From contig NZ_JAHRCU010000032.1 of NCBI RefSeq assembly GCF_019083995.1, positions 1 through 34,854 of the forward strand: DNA of 34,854 bases, in the 5' to 3' direction. The notes under the pieces were generated by a model. That model was not told where the DNA came from. It worked only from the letters and a program-made list of their open reading frames with translations, and did not search any database. The stretch's first letter is position 1; each line of letters begins with the position of its first letter. The DNA is from Roseococcus sp. SDR. Its GTDB lineage: Bacteria > Pseudomonadota > Alphaproteobacteria > Acetobacterales > Acetobacteraceae. The position numbers were made by a program, and so were the translations under genes. This document shows positions 9,120 to 17,278 of the stretch, piece by piece.

Positions 9120-9977
9120 CCGATCAAGACCAGAACCCTCACCGATCACGCCGCGCGCATCGCCCGCGCCATGGCGCACCTCGCCGCCCAGCCGGACCGC
9201 ACGCTGAGCCTGGAGGAGCTGGCCGATGTCGCCGCCTTCTCGCCCTGGCATTTCCACCGTGCCTATCGCGCGCTGGCCGGCGAGACGCCGGCCGAGACGC
9301 TGGCGCGCATCCGCCTCTCCCGCGCCGCGGCCGCGCTGATCAAGAGCGACGCGCCCATGGCGCGGATCGCGGCCGAGGCGGGCTACGGATCGGTGGCCGC
9401 CTTCACCCGCGCCTTCCGCGACGCGCTCGGCATTCCGCCCGGCGCTTATCGCCAGCGTGCCGCCATCGGCAACCCCGTCCCGGAGGAGGAGACCATGCAG
9501 GACATCATCATCGTCGAGACCCCGCCGCTGCATCTCGCCGCGCTGCCGCATCGCGGCGCCTTCGACGCCATGGGCCCGGTCTTCGACCGGCTGGGCGCCT
9601 GGGCCGGCGCACGCGGCCTGATCGACGGGACGACGCGCTTCATCGGCATCTACCCCGATGACCCGCACAGCAAGCCGGAGGCGGAGCTGCGCTCGCTCGC
9701 CGCGCTGACCGTGCCGCCGGGCACGCCGCTCGATCCGGGCATGGAGGTGGTGGACATCCCCGCCCTGCGCTGCGCCCGCCTGCGCTACCAGGGCCCCTAT
9801 GCCGAGCTGGAGGCCGCCTATGACCGGCTCTATGGCGCCTGGCTGCCGCAATCGGGCGAGGAGGCGGGGGATCACCCGGTCTTCGAGGAATACCTGAATG
9901 ATTGCCGGACCCTGCCCCCTTCCGAATGGCTGACGGACATCCTGCTGCCGCTCAAGCCCCCCAGGGCCTTGGGCTGA
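9117..9977 (+). CDS. AraC-family regulator with C-terminal GyrI-like effector domain
   Basis: This 286-residue protein carries its DNA-binding part first. Two helix-turn-helix units span about residues 10-112, with [29 protein letters not shown] in the first and [31 protein letters not shown] in the second, both typical of AraC/XylS. Residues 124-284 form a GyrI-like/SOUL-type ligand-binding domain ([20 protein letters not shown] through [10 protein letters not shown]). The N-terminal HTH plus C-terminal effector layout is that of the Rob/SoxS-like group that senses small hydrophobic molecules. Its targets are unknown; the outer-membrane gene just upstream is one possibility. No ribosome site is seen before the ATG at 9117. 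Confidence 0.85.
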   Translation: MPIKTRTLTDHAARIARAMAHLAAQPDRTLSLEELADVAAFSPWHFHRAYRALAGETPAETLARIRLSRAAAALIKSDAPMARIAAEAGYGSVAAFTRAFRDALGIPPGAYRQRAAIGNPVPEEETMQDIIIVETPPLHLAALPHRGAFDAMGPVFDRLGAWAGARGLIDGTTRFIGIYPDDPHSKPEAELRSLAALTVPPGTPLDPGMEVVDIPALRCARLRYQGPYAELEAAYDRLYGAWLPQSGEEAGDHPVFEEYLNDCRTLPPSEWLTDILLPLKPPRALG

Positions 9978-10038
9978 AGGCGGAATTGCCCCCCTCCGTT
10001 TTTTTGGGCGCGGCCTGTTTTGTGCCACCATCGGCGCC

Positions 10039-10058
10039 TATAAGCGTCGGCAAGGAGG
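10039..10058 (+). promoter_or_regulatory. chvI: -10 box and strong ribosome site of chvI
   Basis: TATAAG (10039-10044) is a good -10 match, with only a weak T-rich -35 region around 10016-10021. AAGGAGG (10052-10058) lies six bases before the ATG at 10064 and decides that start over the long in-frame extension back to 9902. Confidence 0.5.
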
Positions 10059-10063
10059 CCCAA

Positions 10064-10765
10064 ATGCCGCAGACCATCGCCCTCGTGGATGACGACCGCA
10101 ACATCCTCACCTCGCTCTCCATGACGCTGGAGCAGGAAGGCTACAGCGTCCGCACCTATACGGATGGCGAGAGCGCGCTGCAGGGGCTGATGGGCAAGCC
10201 GGCCGACCTCGCCGTCCTCGACATCAAGATGCCGCGCATGGACGGGATGGAGCTGCTGCAGCGCCTGCGCGCGCGCAGCGCCATGCCGGTGATCTTCCTC
10301 ACCTCCAAGGATGAGGAGGTGGATGAGCTGATGGGCCTGCGCCTGGGCGCCGATGACTACATCACCAAGCCCTTCAGCCAACGCCTGGTGCTGGAGCGCA
10401 TCCGCGCGCTGCTGCGCCGGAACGAGGCGATGAAGGCCGAGAGCAGCGGCGTGGTGGCCGGCGGCCTGCTGGTGCGCGGCGACCTCACGCTGGACGAGAC
10501 GAAGCACACCTGCACCTGGAAGGGAAAGCAGGTGCAGCTCACGGTCACCGAGTTCCTGCTGGTGAAGACGCTGGCGCTGCGCCCCGGTCTCGTGAAGAAC
10601 CGCGACCAGCTGATCGACGCCGCCTATGGCGAGAACATCTACGTGGATGACCGCACCATCGACAGCCATGTGAAGCGCGTCCGCAAGAAGTTCCGCGCGG
10701 TGGATGACGAGTTCGCGCAGATCGAGACGCTCTACGGCATCGGCTACCGCTACAAGGAACAGTGA
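10064..10765 (+). CDS. chvI: Two-component response regulator ChvI (OmpR/PhoB type)
   Basis: This 233-residue regulator has a receiver domain (about 1-120) with acidic pair D9/D10, phospho-acceptor D53 in [10 protein letters not shown] and the switch Lys in [12 protein letters not shown] winged-helix DNA-binding domain (about 140-232) ends in the YGIGYRY motif. The opening [14 protein letters not shown], the [12 protein letters not shown] stretch, [17 protein letters not shown] and [15 protein letters not shown] segment match what I know of ChvI from Agrobacterium and Sinorhizobium, where ChvG-ChvI governs acid and envelope responses, outer-membrane proteins and pckA expression. The partner kinase ChvG normally follows directly; here a convergent chemoreceptor follows instead, so the kinase must be encoded elsewhere. 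Confidence 0.9.
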   Translation: MPQTIALVDDDRNILTSLSMTLEQEGYSVRTYTDGESALQGLMGKPADLAVLDIKMPRMDGMELLQRLRARSAMPVIFLTSKDEEVDELMGLRLGADDYITKPFSQRLVLERIRALLRRNEAMKAESSGVVAGGLLVRGDLTLDETKHTCTWKGKQVQLTVTEFLLVKTLALRPGLVKNRDQLIDAAYGENIYVDDRTIDSHVKRVRKKFRAVDDEFAQIETLYGIGYRYKEQ

Positions 10766-10791
10766 TCGGGGAGCAGTAGCCGCCCGCGCCC

Positions 10792-12864
10792 TCACGCGGC
10801 ACGGATCTCCGCGAGGAAGCGGTCCACCTGGCCGCGCATCTGATCCGCCTGCCGCGCGAGGTCGCCCGAGGCGCCGCGCAGCTCGACGGCGGAGCTGCCG
10901 GTGCGTTCGGCCCCTTCGCGCACACCCGCCGCGTGGCGCGCGGCATCCTGGGTGCCGGCCGCGGCCTCCGCCACCGCACGCCCGATTTCGCGCGTCGCCG
11001 CTGCCTGCTGCTCGGCCGCCGCCGCCACCGCGCCGGTATTCGCCTCCATCTGCGAGATGGTGCGCGAGATGCCGGCGATGGCGGCCACCGTGCGCGCCGT
11101 CTCCTGCTGCATCGTGCCGATCTGCGCGCTGATCTCCTCCGTGGCCCTAGCGGTCTGGGCGGCGAGCGTCTTCACCTCGCTCGCGACCACGGCGAAGCCC
11201 TTGCCGGCCTCGCCCGCCCGCGCCGCCTCGATCGTCGCGTTGAGGGCGAGGAGGTTGGTCTGCCCCGCGATGCCGCTGATCAACTGCACCACCTCGCCGA
11301 TGCGCTGCGCGGCCGTGGCCAGCCCCTGCACCGTCGCGTCCGTCTCCTGCGCGTGGCTGGCGGCATCGCGCGCCACCGCAGCGGCTTCCTGCACCTGGCG
11401 CGAGATCTCGCCGATCGAGGCGGAGAGCTCCTCGGCGGAGCCGGCGACGGATTGCACATTGGCACTCGCCTGTTCGGCGGCGGCCGCCACGGAAGTGGCG
11501 CGCTCGGTGCCCTCGGCGGCGTTCTCGCTCATCTCGGCCGAGGTCCGCTCCAGCCCGCTGGCCGCGTTGGAGAGCGCGCCCAGCACCTTCCCCGTCTCAG
11601 CCTCGAAGCCATGGATCAGCGCCTCGATCCGCTGGGCGCGCGCGGCCTTGGCGGATTCCTCGGCGAGGCGTGTCGCGGCCATCTCCTCGCGTTGCAGGGC
11701 GCCTCGCCGCAGTGTCTCCACCGCCGAGGCGAGGCGGCCCAGCTCATCGGCGCGGTCCTGGCCGGGGACGGCGGTGCCGAGTTCGCCAGCGGCGATGCGG
11801 TCCACCACCTCCGTCGTGGCCTGCAGGGGCGAGACCACGCGGCGCAGCAGCAGCAGCACCGCCGCCGCCGAGATCAGCGCCGTCACCAGCACCAGCGCGA
11901 GGCTGACGGCCAGCTCGATCCAGCCGGCGCGGGTCATGCCCTGCGCCTTGGCCAGGGCGTGGTCCAGCGCCGTGTCGCGCAGCTGGAGGATGCTGGCCTG
12001 CGCCGGCAGCGACCAGGCGCGGAACGCCGTCAGATCCTCCGGCCAGGCTGCGGTGGATGCGCCCGGGACGGCCCGCGCCCGCGCCCACTCCATCAGCTGG
12101 TTCCAGCGCACCGCATCCCGGTTCTGGAAGACCTGGACCTGGCGCTGCACCTCGGCGGTGAGGGCTGGCGCGTCGTTCAGCGCGGCCACCATGCGCTGCA
12201 CCGTCTCCCATGCCTGCTCGACCCGGCCGGTCATCTGCTCGGCCGCGACGATCTGCTCGGGCGCGATCGGCCGGCCGGCCACCCAGGCATTCATCATCAG
12301 GTTCCGGCGCCCGGCATATTCGCGCATGTCCATCGCCTGCAGCGCGACATTGACGGGGGCCGCGATCACAGGCGCCTCCGTCGTCACGCGCTCGGCCGCC
12401 GCGGCTGCGAGCTGGGTGAGCTGCGTGCCCGCCGCCATGCGTGCGGCCAGGAGCTGCGGGGCGAAGCTGGCATCACGCTCGGCGGGCGGACGGGCCAGCA
12501 GGCCGTCCAGGCGCTGGCGGAAGCGCGAGACCATGGCGGCGCCCTCGCGGATGGCGGCGGCGTCGAACCCGGCCTCCAGCGCGCTGCGCTCGGCCGCCCG
12601 GAGCAGGCCGTCGGTCGTCGCCGCGGTGGTGGCGAGGAAGGCGCGGTCCGGGCTGGCGGCCTGGGCCGCGGTGTTCAGATGCCCGGACTCCACCGCAAGC
12701 GCCGTCTGTGCGCGCTGCACATCGCTGATGACCCGCGCCGCGACCTCGGCGCGCTGGCTGCTGGTCAGCATCCGCGTGCTCTCCCAGGCCAGCCAGCTGG
12801 TGCCGAGCAGCCCGGGCAGGGCGACGGCGAGGAAGCCGATGTAGAAGACGTGTCGGATGCGCAT
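10792..12864 (-). CDS. Methyl-accepting chemotaxis protein
   Basis: This is a 690-residue transmembrane chemoreceptor. TM1 is at about 5-26, followed by a 290-residue periplasmic part that is Ala/Arg-rich and helical with no sensor domain I can name. TM2 is at about 315-340, then a HAMP (341-395), and a long cytoplasmic coiled coil. The signalling hairpin has the conserved core [18 protein letters not shown] (about 535-552) and [15 protein letters not shown]. No CheR/CheB-tethering pentapeptide ends the protein. I chose the ATG at 12864 ([11 protein letters not shown]) because it places TM1 at the N terminus; the frame also opens at 12909. No other chemotaxis gene is in the window, so the receptor is an orphan here. 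It converges on chvI. Confidence 0.92.
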   Translation of the reverse strand: MRIRHVFYIGFLAVALPGLLGTSWLAWESTRMLTSSQRAEVAARVISDVQRAQTALAVESGHLNTAAQAASPDRAFLATTAATTDGLLRAAERSALEAGFDAAAIREGAAMVSRFRQRLDGLLARPPAERDASFAPQLLAARMAAGTQLTQLAAAAAERVTTEAPVIAAPVNVALQAMDMREYAGRRNLMMNAWVAGRPIAPEQIVAAEQMTGRVEQAWETVQRMVAALNDAPALTAEVQRQVQVFQNRDAVRWNQLMEWARARAVPGASTAAWPEDLTAFRAWSLPAQASILQLRDTALDHALAKAQGMTRAGWIELAVSLALVLVTALISAAAVLLLLRRVVSPLQATTEVVDRIAAGELGTAVPGQDRADELGRLASAVETLRRGALQREEMAATRLAEESAKAARAQRIEALIHGFEAETGKVLGALSNAASGLERTSAEMSENAAEGTERATSVAAAAEQASANVQSVAGSAEELSASIGEISRQVQEAAAVARDAASHAQETDATVQGLATAAQRIGEVVQLISGIAGQTNLLALNATIEAARAGEAGKGFAVVASEVKTLAAQTARATEEISAQIGTMQQETARTVAAIAGISRTISQMEANTGAVAAAAEQQAAATREIGRAVAEAAAGTQDAARHAAGVREGAERTGSSAVELRGASGDLARQADQMRGQVDRFLAEIRAA

Positions 12865-12944
12865 GCTGGTCCCCGTGCGGATGAGCCTCTCCGCCACGGT
12901 GCATGCCACAGAAGCGTTAGCGCATGATGAAGCGCCGCGCGCTG

Positions 12945-13448
12945 TCAGCCGCCCGGCTGTTCGCAGGGCCCGGGCGCCTCGCGCCGGTTGGGGTCTTCCT
13001 GGAATTCCAGCGCATAGGGCCGCTGCGGAATCAGCACCAGCGCGCGCATGTCCTGCGGGCTGCCATCCTCATAGATCGCGTGGGACTCCACGAAGCGGAC
13101 GGGCTGCCGGCGCGGCACCACCGGGATGCGGCGCATGGCGCCATCAATCAGGTGCTCCACGCAGGTGGTCGCACCCGGCGCGTAGCCCCGCACCACCATT
13201 TCGAAGCGTGGCAGGCTGGCCGGGATGTCCTGCGGAATGGCGATGAGCAGCGTGGTGACGCAATTCTCCGGCAGGCGTTCCACGGGCGGGCGGCGGCGCA
13301 TCTGCGTGATGAAGGCCTGGGCGGCGCGCTGCGTGTAGCAGACCACCGTCTCCATCGTCGGCAGCGGCGCACCCAGGCGGATCTCGTCCTGCGCGCGCAC
13401 GGGTGCGGCGGCCAGCAGCCCGGCCAGGATCAGCGCGGCGCGACGCAA
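12945..13448 (-). CDS. Small exported protein of unknown function
   Basis: This 167-residue protein has a clear signal peptide ([20 protein letters not shown]) with cleavage expected after residue 20. The mature part contains four cysteines, C37, C63, C96 and C162, which could form two disulphides in the periplasm. No known domain is recognised. The start overlaps the end of the HAD gene by 19 bases, so it is the last member of a coupled trio behind the alpha/beta hydrolase and the HAD phosphatase. It precedes the chemoreceptor on the same strand by 80 bases. Confidence 0.6.
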   Translation of the reverse strand: MRRAALILAGLLAAAPVRAQDEIRLGAPLPTMETVVCYTQRAAQAFITQMRRRPPVERLPENCVTTLLIAIPQDIPASLPRFEMVVRGYAPGATTCVEHLIDGAMRRIPVVPRRQPVRFVESHAIYEDGSPQDMRALVLIPQRPYALEFQEDPNRREAPGPCEQPGG

Positions 13449-14053
13449 GCCGGCAGCTCCAGCAGGCTGGTGACGCGGGCGACCCCCTGCGCCGAGGCAT
13501 CCTGCACCTCGCCCCAGAGACCGCGCGGGATGAAGACCGGATGCATGCCCGCCGCGCGCGCCGGCTCCACGTCATTGTCCACGCGGTCGCCCACATAGGC
13601 GATGCGCGCGGGCGCGGCGCCGGTCGCGCGCAGCACTTCGTCGAAGAAGCGCGGATCGGGCTTGGAGACGCCCCAGCGGTGGGAGGTCGCGATGAAATCC
13701 GCCCCCAGATCCAGCGCGGTCAGCGCCTCCAGCACGCCATCGGGCTGGTTGCCGGCGATGCCGATCCGCAAGCCCGCTTCGCGCAGGGCCATGAAGGCGT
13801 CGCGCACATCGGGGTAGAGGTCATCCTCGCCGGGGATCTCCAGGCCGGCCAGCCGCTGCCGATGCGCCTTGATGTCGATGGCGGGTGCGATCTCGCGGAT
13901 GGTGCCGCCGATGCCCTTGCCGGCGGCGATGCCCTGGCGAAGGGCTTCCGTGAAATCCACCTCGTGCATGTCCAAGACGCCAGCCCAGCCGCGGATCAGC
14001 CGTGCCTCATCCACCAGCACGCCGCCGACATCGAAGACGACCCACTGGATCAC
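13430..14053 (-). CDS. HAD-superfamily hydrolase
   Basis: This 207-residue cytosolic HAD protein shows motif I as VFDVGGVLVD with nucleophile D8, motif II around GIAGNQPDG, motif III Lys in WGVSKPDPRFF, and motif IV as YVGDRVDNDV. Motif I lacks the second Asp usually present two residues after the nucleophile (Gly here), as in haloacid-dehalogenase-like members, so a phosphatase role is not assured. Small-molecule phosphatase or dehalogenase are both possible. I chose GTG at 14053, which overlaps the hydrolase stop as GTGA. An open frame runs further upstream but it is antisense-like shadow over the hydrolase gene. Confidence 0.8.
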   Translation of the reverse strand: MIQWVVFDVGGVLVDEARLIRGWAGVLDMHEVDFTEALRQGIAAGKGIGGTIREIAPAIDIKAHRQRLAGLEIPGEDDLYPDVRDAFMALREAGLRIGIAGNQPDGVLEALTALDLGADFIATSHRWGVSKPDPRFFDEVLRATGAAPARIAYVGDRVDNDVEPARAAGMHPVFIPRGLWGEVQDASAQGVARVTSLLELPACVAPR

Positions 14054-15387
14054 CAGGTCATCTCCAGGAGCGCGATGCGGTTTTCGGAGAGCGGCAGCAC
14101 ACGGCCCGCGACATTCTCCTGGTTGAACACGCCCGCGATGGACGTACCCACGCGCTCCGCCGGCAGGCGCAGATTGGCGACGGCGAGGCTGGCCACACCC
14201 TCGCGCCGCTCCGCCACCTCGCGCCCATCCAGCAGCACCACATCCCGCGGCCAGGAGAAATAGCCGCGCGGGCGGGTGAGGCGCGTGAGGCTCGCGGCGG
14301 CGCGATCTGCGTCGGTCAGCGGCGCGGGTGGGCGCAGATGCAGCACCTCGGTCGAGCGCGGGAAGGGGGAGCGGAAGTAATGCGCGATCGGGTGGCCAGG
14401 TGCCACGAGCACGATCTCCAGCGTCCAGTCGCCCTGCACCGTCACCGGGCCCCACACGCCATCGGCGCCCGTCTCGCGCCGATGGATGGCCTCGCCCATG
14501 CGTGCGCCGGTGCGCGGGTCGGTGCGGAAGATCTCGACGACGGCGCCCGCGACCGGGCGGTTGGTGGCGGCCCCCGCCGCCAGGTTGGTGACCAGCCCGT
14601 TCAGCACCGGTCGCGCTTCGGCGGGGACCGTCAGCGTCATGGGCTCGCGGCCCGCGATGAAGCGGAACTGTTCGCGGAAGGCGCGCCAGTGATAGGCGAT
14701 CTCGCGGTGATCCAGGCCCGGCAGCAGGATATTGGTGGCCCCCCGCAGCGCGGGCCCGTCCTGCGTGATGCCGGTGGGCGTGCCCGGCCGGCCGACGAAG
14801 CGGCCATCGGGCTGGGCGAAGAGGTCATTGTCGGAGCGGAGCGTGAGGAAGGCCGTGCCCTCCACCACATCGGTGGCACCGCCGTTCAGCCGTTGCAGGA
14901 AGGCGCTGCGCGCATTGAACTCGCTGCCCTCGTTGAATTCCCAGTCGAAGACGCCGCGATTGGGCGTGCCGCAGGTGATGGCGTGACTGACCTGCGCGGC
15001 GCCGCCCTGGTGCACCACGAAATCGCGGATCGGATAGCCGCCGCGCGAATTGCCGATCAGCGCCACGCGCGGCGCGCCGGTGCGCGCGCGCAGCTCCGCC
15101 ACGAAGGCGGCGAGCCGCTGCGTCTGCTCGGTGCTGGAGCTGCGATTCTCCTGCGCCACCGCGTCATTCGCACGCGCCAGCGGGTCCGGCATGTTCACCG
15201 CCATCAGCCGCTCGCGCGGCCAGCCATTGGCTTCGAAGCGCCAGAGGGTGGTGAGCCAGAGCGCCGCATGGTCGCCATTGCCATGCACCATCAGGATGGG
15301 CGGCGGCCCCTCCTGTGCCTGCAGGATGCGGGGGGCGGCGAGCGCGGCGGCGGCGCCGAGAAGCAGGGAGCGACGGGCGAGCATCAT
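14050..15387 (-). CDS. Exported alpha/beta-fold hydrolase with C-terminal beta-rich region
   Basis: This is a 445-residue secreted enzyme. The N terminus MMLARRSLLLGAAAALAAP has a twin Arg and a hydrophobic stretch, so Tat export is plausible. Residues 28-260 are lipase-like: the oxyanion-hole strand ILMVHGNGDH (31-40), nucleophile elbow IGNSRGG with Ser114, and a candidate catalytic His in LLPGLDHREIAYH. Residues about 265-445 contain a beta-sandwich-like segment (RPVAGAVVEIFRTDP, then TLEIVLVAPGHPIAHYFRSPFPRSTEVLHL) resembling carboxypeptidase-regulatory or transthyretin-like modules. Esterase, polyester depolymerase or lipase are all possible. It heads a coupled trio with the HAD protein and the small exported protein. 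Confidence 0.75.
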   Translation of the reverse strand: MMLARRSLLLGAAAALAAPRILQAQEGPPPILMVHGNGDHAALWLTTLWRFEANGWPRERLMAVNMPDPLARANDAVAQENRSSSTEQTQRLAAFVAELRARTGAPRVALIGNSRGGYPIRDFVVHQGGAAQVSHAITCGTPNRGVFDWEFNEGSEFNARSAFLQRLNGGATDVVEGTAFLTLRSDNDLFAQPDGRFVGRPGTPTGITQDGPALRGATNILLPGLDHREIAYHWRAFREQFRFIAGREPMTLTVPAEARPVLNGLVTNLAAGAATNRPVAGAVVEIFRTDPRTGARMGEAIHRRETGADGVWGPVTVQGDWTLEIVLVAPGHPIAHYFRSPFPRSTEVLHLRPPAPLTDADRAAASLTRLTRPRGYFSWPRDVVLLDGREVAERREGVASLAVANLRLPAERVGTSIAGVFNQENVAGRVLPLSENRIALLEMTW

Positions 15388-15437
15388 GCGCCCGCCTTTA
15401 CCATCCTGCCGCGCATGAGTCGCGTCTCGCTTTCGTG

Positions 15438-16376
15438 TCAGCGGCGCACGGCGCGGCGCAGCGCATCCAGCACGGAATCCATCGCGGCCTGGTAGCCGGG
15501 CCCGTCGAGGTAGCCATCCATCGCGCCGGTCCGCTCCAGGAAGGTCTGCCAGGCGGCATTCTCCCGCGCGCGGCGGAAGCGGTCATGCAGCGTGGCGGCG
15601 ATATCGTCCGGCGTGCCGGCCGGCGCGTTCAGCCCCTTCATGTTCTCGATCACGACATCGAAGCCCAGCTCGCGCAGCGTCGGCACCTCGCGGAAGGCGG
15701 CCAGCCGCTCGGCGGAAGCGACGGCCAGCGGCCGCACCTCGCCCGCCTGGGCCAGGCCCGCCATCTCCTCCGGCGCCAGGACCGCAAGCTGCACCGTGCC
15801 CGCCATCAGCGCCTGGAGCGAGGGCGCGCCGCCGGTGAAGGGCACATGCAGGAACTCCACGCCCGCGGCCTGCTGCAGCAGCACGAAGACCGCGTGATAG
15901 ATCGATCCCTGGCCGGAGGAGGCATGCGGGATGGTGCCCGGCGCGCGCCGCGCCGCCTCCACCGCCGCCGGCAGCGTGTCATAGGGCCCGCCGCGCCGGG
16001 CCACGATCAGCAAAGGCTGGCGCGTCAGGCGGATGATGGCGCGGAAGGAGGTCCTGGGGTCATAGGGCAGGTCGCGGAAGGCGGGGAGCGAGATGCTCTC
16101 GCTGCCGCCGCCCACCAGCAGGTTCAGCCCATCGGGCGCCATGCCGGCGACCTGCTGCGCGGCGATGGCCCCGCCCGCGCCGGGCCGGTTCACGACGATG
16201 ATGGGCGTGGGAAAGAGGCGCGACGCCGCTTCCGCCGCGGCGCGCCCCGCGAGGTCCGCGCCGCCGCCGGGCGCGAAGCCCACGATGAGCTGGATGGGCC
16301 GCGCCGGCTCCCAGGCCATGGCGCGCGTGCTGGCCAGAATGGCGGGTGCCGCCAGCCATGCCCTGCGTGGGAACAT
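15438..16376 (-). CDS. Bug-family (TctC-like) tricarboxylate-type solute-binding protein
   Basis: This is a 312-residue periplasmic receptor of the Bug group, which feeds TctAB transporters with carboxylated or related ligands. A signal peptide (MFPRRAWLAAPAILASTRAMA) precedes the family opening RPIQLIVGFAPGGGADLAGR. Further hallmarks are VVNRPGAGGAIAAQQVA and [25 protein letters not shown]-like ribosome site lies just before the ATG at 16376. No membrane component (TctA/TctB) is nearby, as is common for the expanded Bug families. It diverges from the amidohydrolase at 16442, which suggests a shared ligand; the ligand is unknown. Confidence 0.9.
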   Translation of the reverse strand: MFPRRAWLAAPAILASTRAMAWEPARPIQLIVGFAPGGGADLAGRAAAEAASRLFPTPIIVVNRPGAGGAIAAQQVAGMAPDGLNLLVGGGSESISLPAFRDLPYDPRTSFRAIIRLTRQPLLIVARRGGPYDTLPAAVEAARRAPGTIPHASSGQGSIYHAVFVLLQQAAGVEFLHVPFTGGAPSLQALMAGTVQLAVLAPEEMAGLAQAGEVRPLAVASAERLAAFREVPTLRELGFDVVIENMKGLNAPAGTPDDIAATLHDRFRRARENAAWQTFLERTGAMDGYLDGPGYQAAMDSVLDALRRAVRR

Positions 16377-16441
16377 CGCATCCTCCCTGATGATTTTCGG
16401 TGAGGATAGCCGCGCGCCGGCCGCCGCGCCATGCTGGAGCG

Positions 16442-17278
16442 ATGCTGCGACACCAGACCCCCGCCGGCGCCACCGATTGCCACATGCATATCTACGGCCC
16501 GGCCACGCGCTATCCCGTGGCGCCGACCAACCCCTCCCCCGTGCCCTTCGCCAGCGACCTTGCGGCCTATCGCGCGGTGAAGGAACGGCTCGGCCTCGGC
16601 CGCACGGTGGTGGTGCAGCCCACCGCCTATGGGCTGGACAATGCCTGCACGATGGATGCGGTGGCGGCACTCGGCCTCGAGGCGGCGCGCGCCGTGGTGG
16701 CGGTGACGGCGGAGACGCCGATGGCGGAACTGCGACGCCTGCACGCCTTGGGCGCGCGTGGCGCACGGGCCTTCATGCTGAAGGGCGGGCCGGTGCCCTG
16801 GGAAGGGCTGCCCGCGCTCGCCGCGCATGTCGCACCGCTCGGCTGGCATGTGCAGCTGCAATTCGACGGCGGCGAGATGGAGGCGCGCGCGCCGCTCATC
16901 GCGAGCCTGCCTTGCGACGTGGTGATTGATCACATCGGCCGCTTCCACGACCCGGTGCCGCCTTCCGCCCCGCCCATGCGCGCGCTGCTGCGCCTGCTGG
17001 AGAGCGGGCGCGTCTGGGTGAAGGCCTCCTCGCCCTATGGCGTCTCGCGCTCCGGCCCGCCGGACTACGCGGATGTCTCGGCCATCGCGCGCGCCATCAT
17101 CGCGGCCGCGCCAGGGCGCGTGGTCTGGGGCTCCAACTGGCCGCATCCCAACGCGCCCGAGCCCAAGCCCGATGTCGAGCCCCTGCTGGACCTGCTGGCC
17201 GACTGGGCGCCGGATGACGCCACGCGCCGCGCCATCCTGGCGGACAACGCGGCGCGCCTCTACGATTTCGGCGTATAG
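16442..17278 (+). CDS. Amidohydrolase-family hydrolase, 2-pyrone-4,6-dicarboxylate lactonase-like
   Basis: This is a 278-residue TIM-barrel metal-dependent hydrolase. The metal/substrate motif TDCHMHIYGP (H14, H16) opens the barrel. VVVQPTAYG follows, then a strand with H136 (GWHVQLQ), VIDHIGRF (D163, H164) and VVWGSNWPHP near the end. The pattern matches LigI-like lactonases and related enzymes acting on cyclic acids. The last motif carries Asn (N232) where many amidohydrolases have the catalytic Asp. The start at 16442 puts the HxH motif at the usual distance; an ATG at 16400 is also in frame. It diverges from a Bug receptor and overlaps the convergent amidohydrolase by 19 bases at the 3' end. 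Confidence 0.82.
   Translation: MLRHQTPAGATDCHMHIYGPATRYPVAPTNPSPVPFASDLAAYRAVKERLGLGRTVVVQPTAYGLDNACTMDAVAALGLEAARAVVAVTAETPMAELRRLHALGARGARAFMLKGGPVPWEGLPALAAHVAPLGWHVQLQFDGGEMEARAPLIASLPCDVVIDHIGRFHDPVPPSAPPMRALLRLLESGRVWVKASSPYGVSRSGPPDYADVSAIARAIIAAAPGRVVWGSNWPHPNAPEPKPDVEPLLDLLADWAPDDATRRAILADNAARLYDFGV

Noticed and set aside
8088..10031. 647-codon minus-strand open frame opposite the outer-membrane and AraC genes
   Set aside because: Low-complexity Arg/Gly/Ala/His composition and opposite two genes with clear domains; a typical shadow in high-GC DNA.
10901..12927. Two long plus-strand open frames opposite the chemoreceptor
   Set aside because: Both mirror the repetitive coiled-coil coding of the chemoreceptor; one is a Ser/Ala-rich and the other an Arg/His-rich shadow with no domain.
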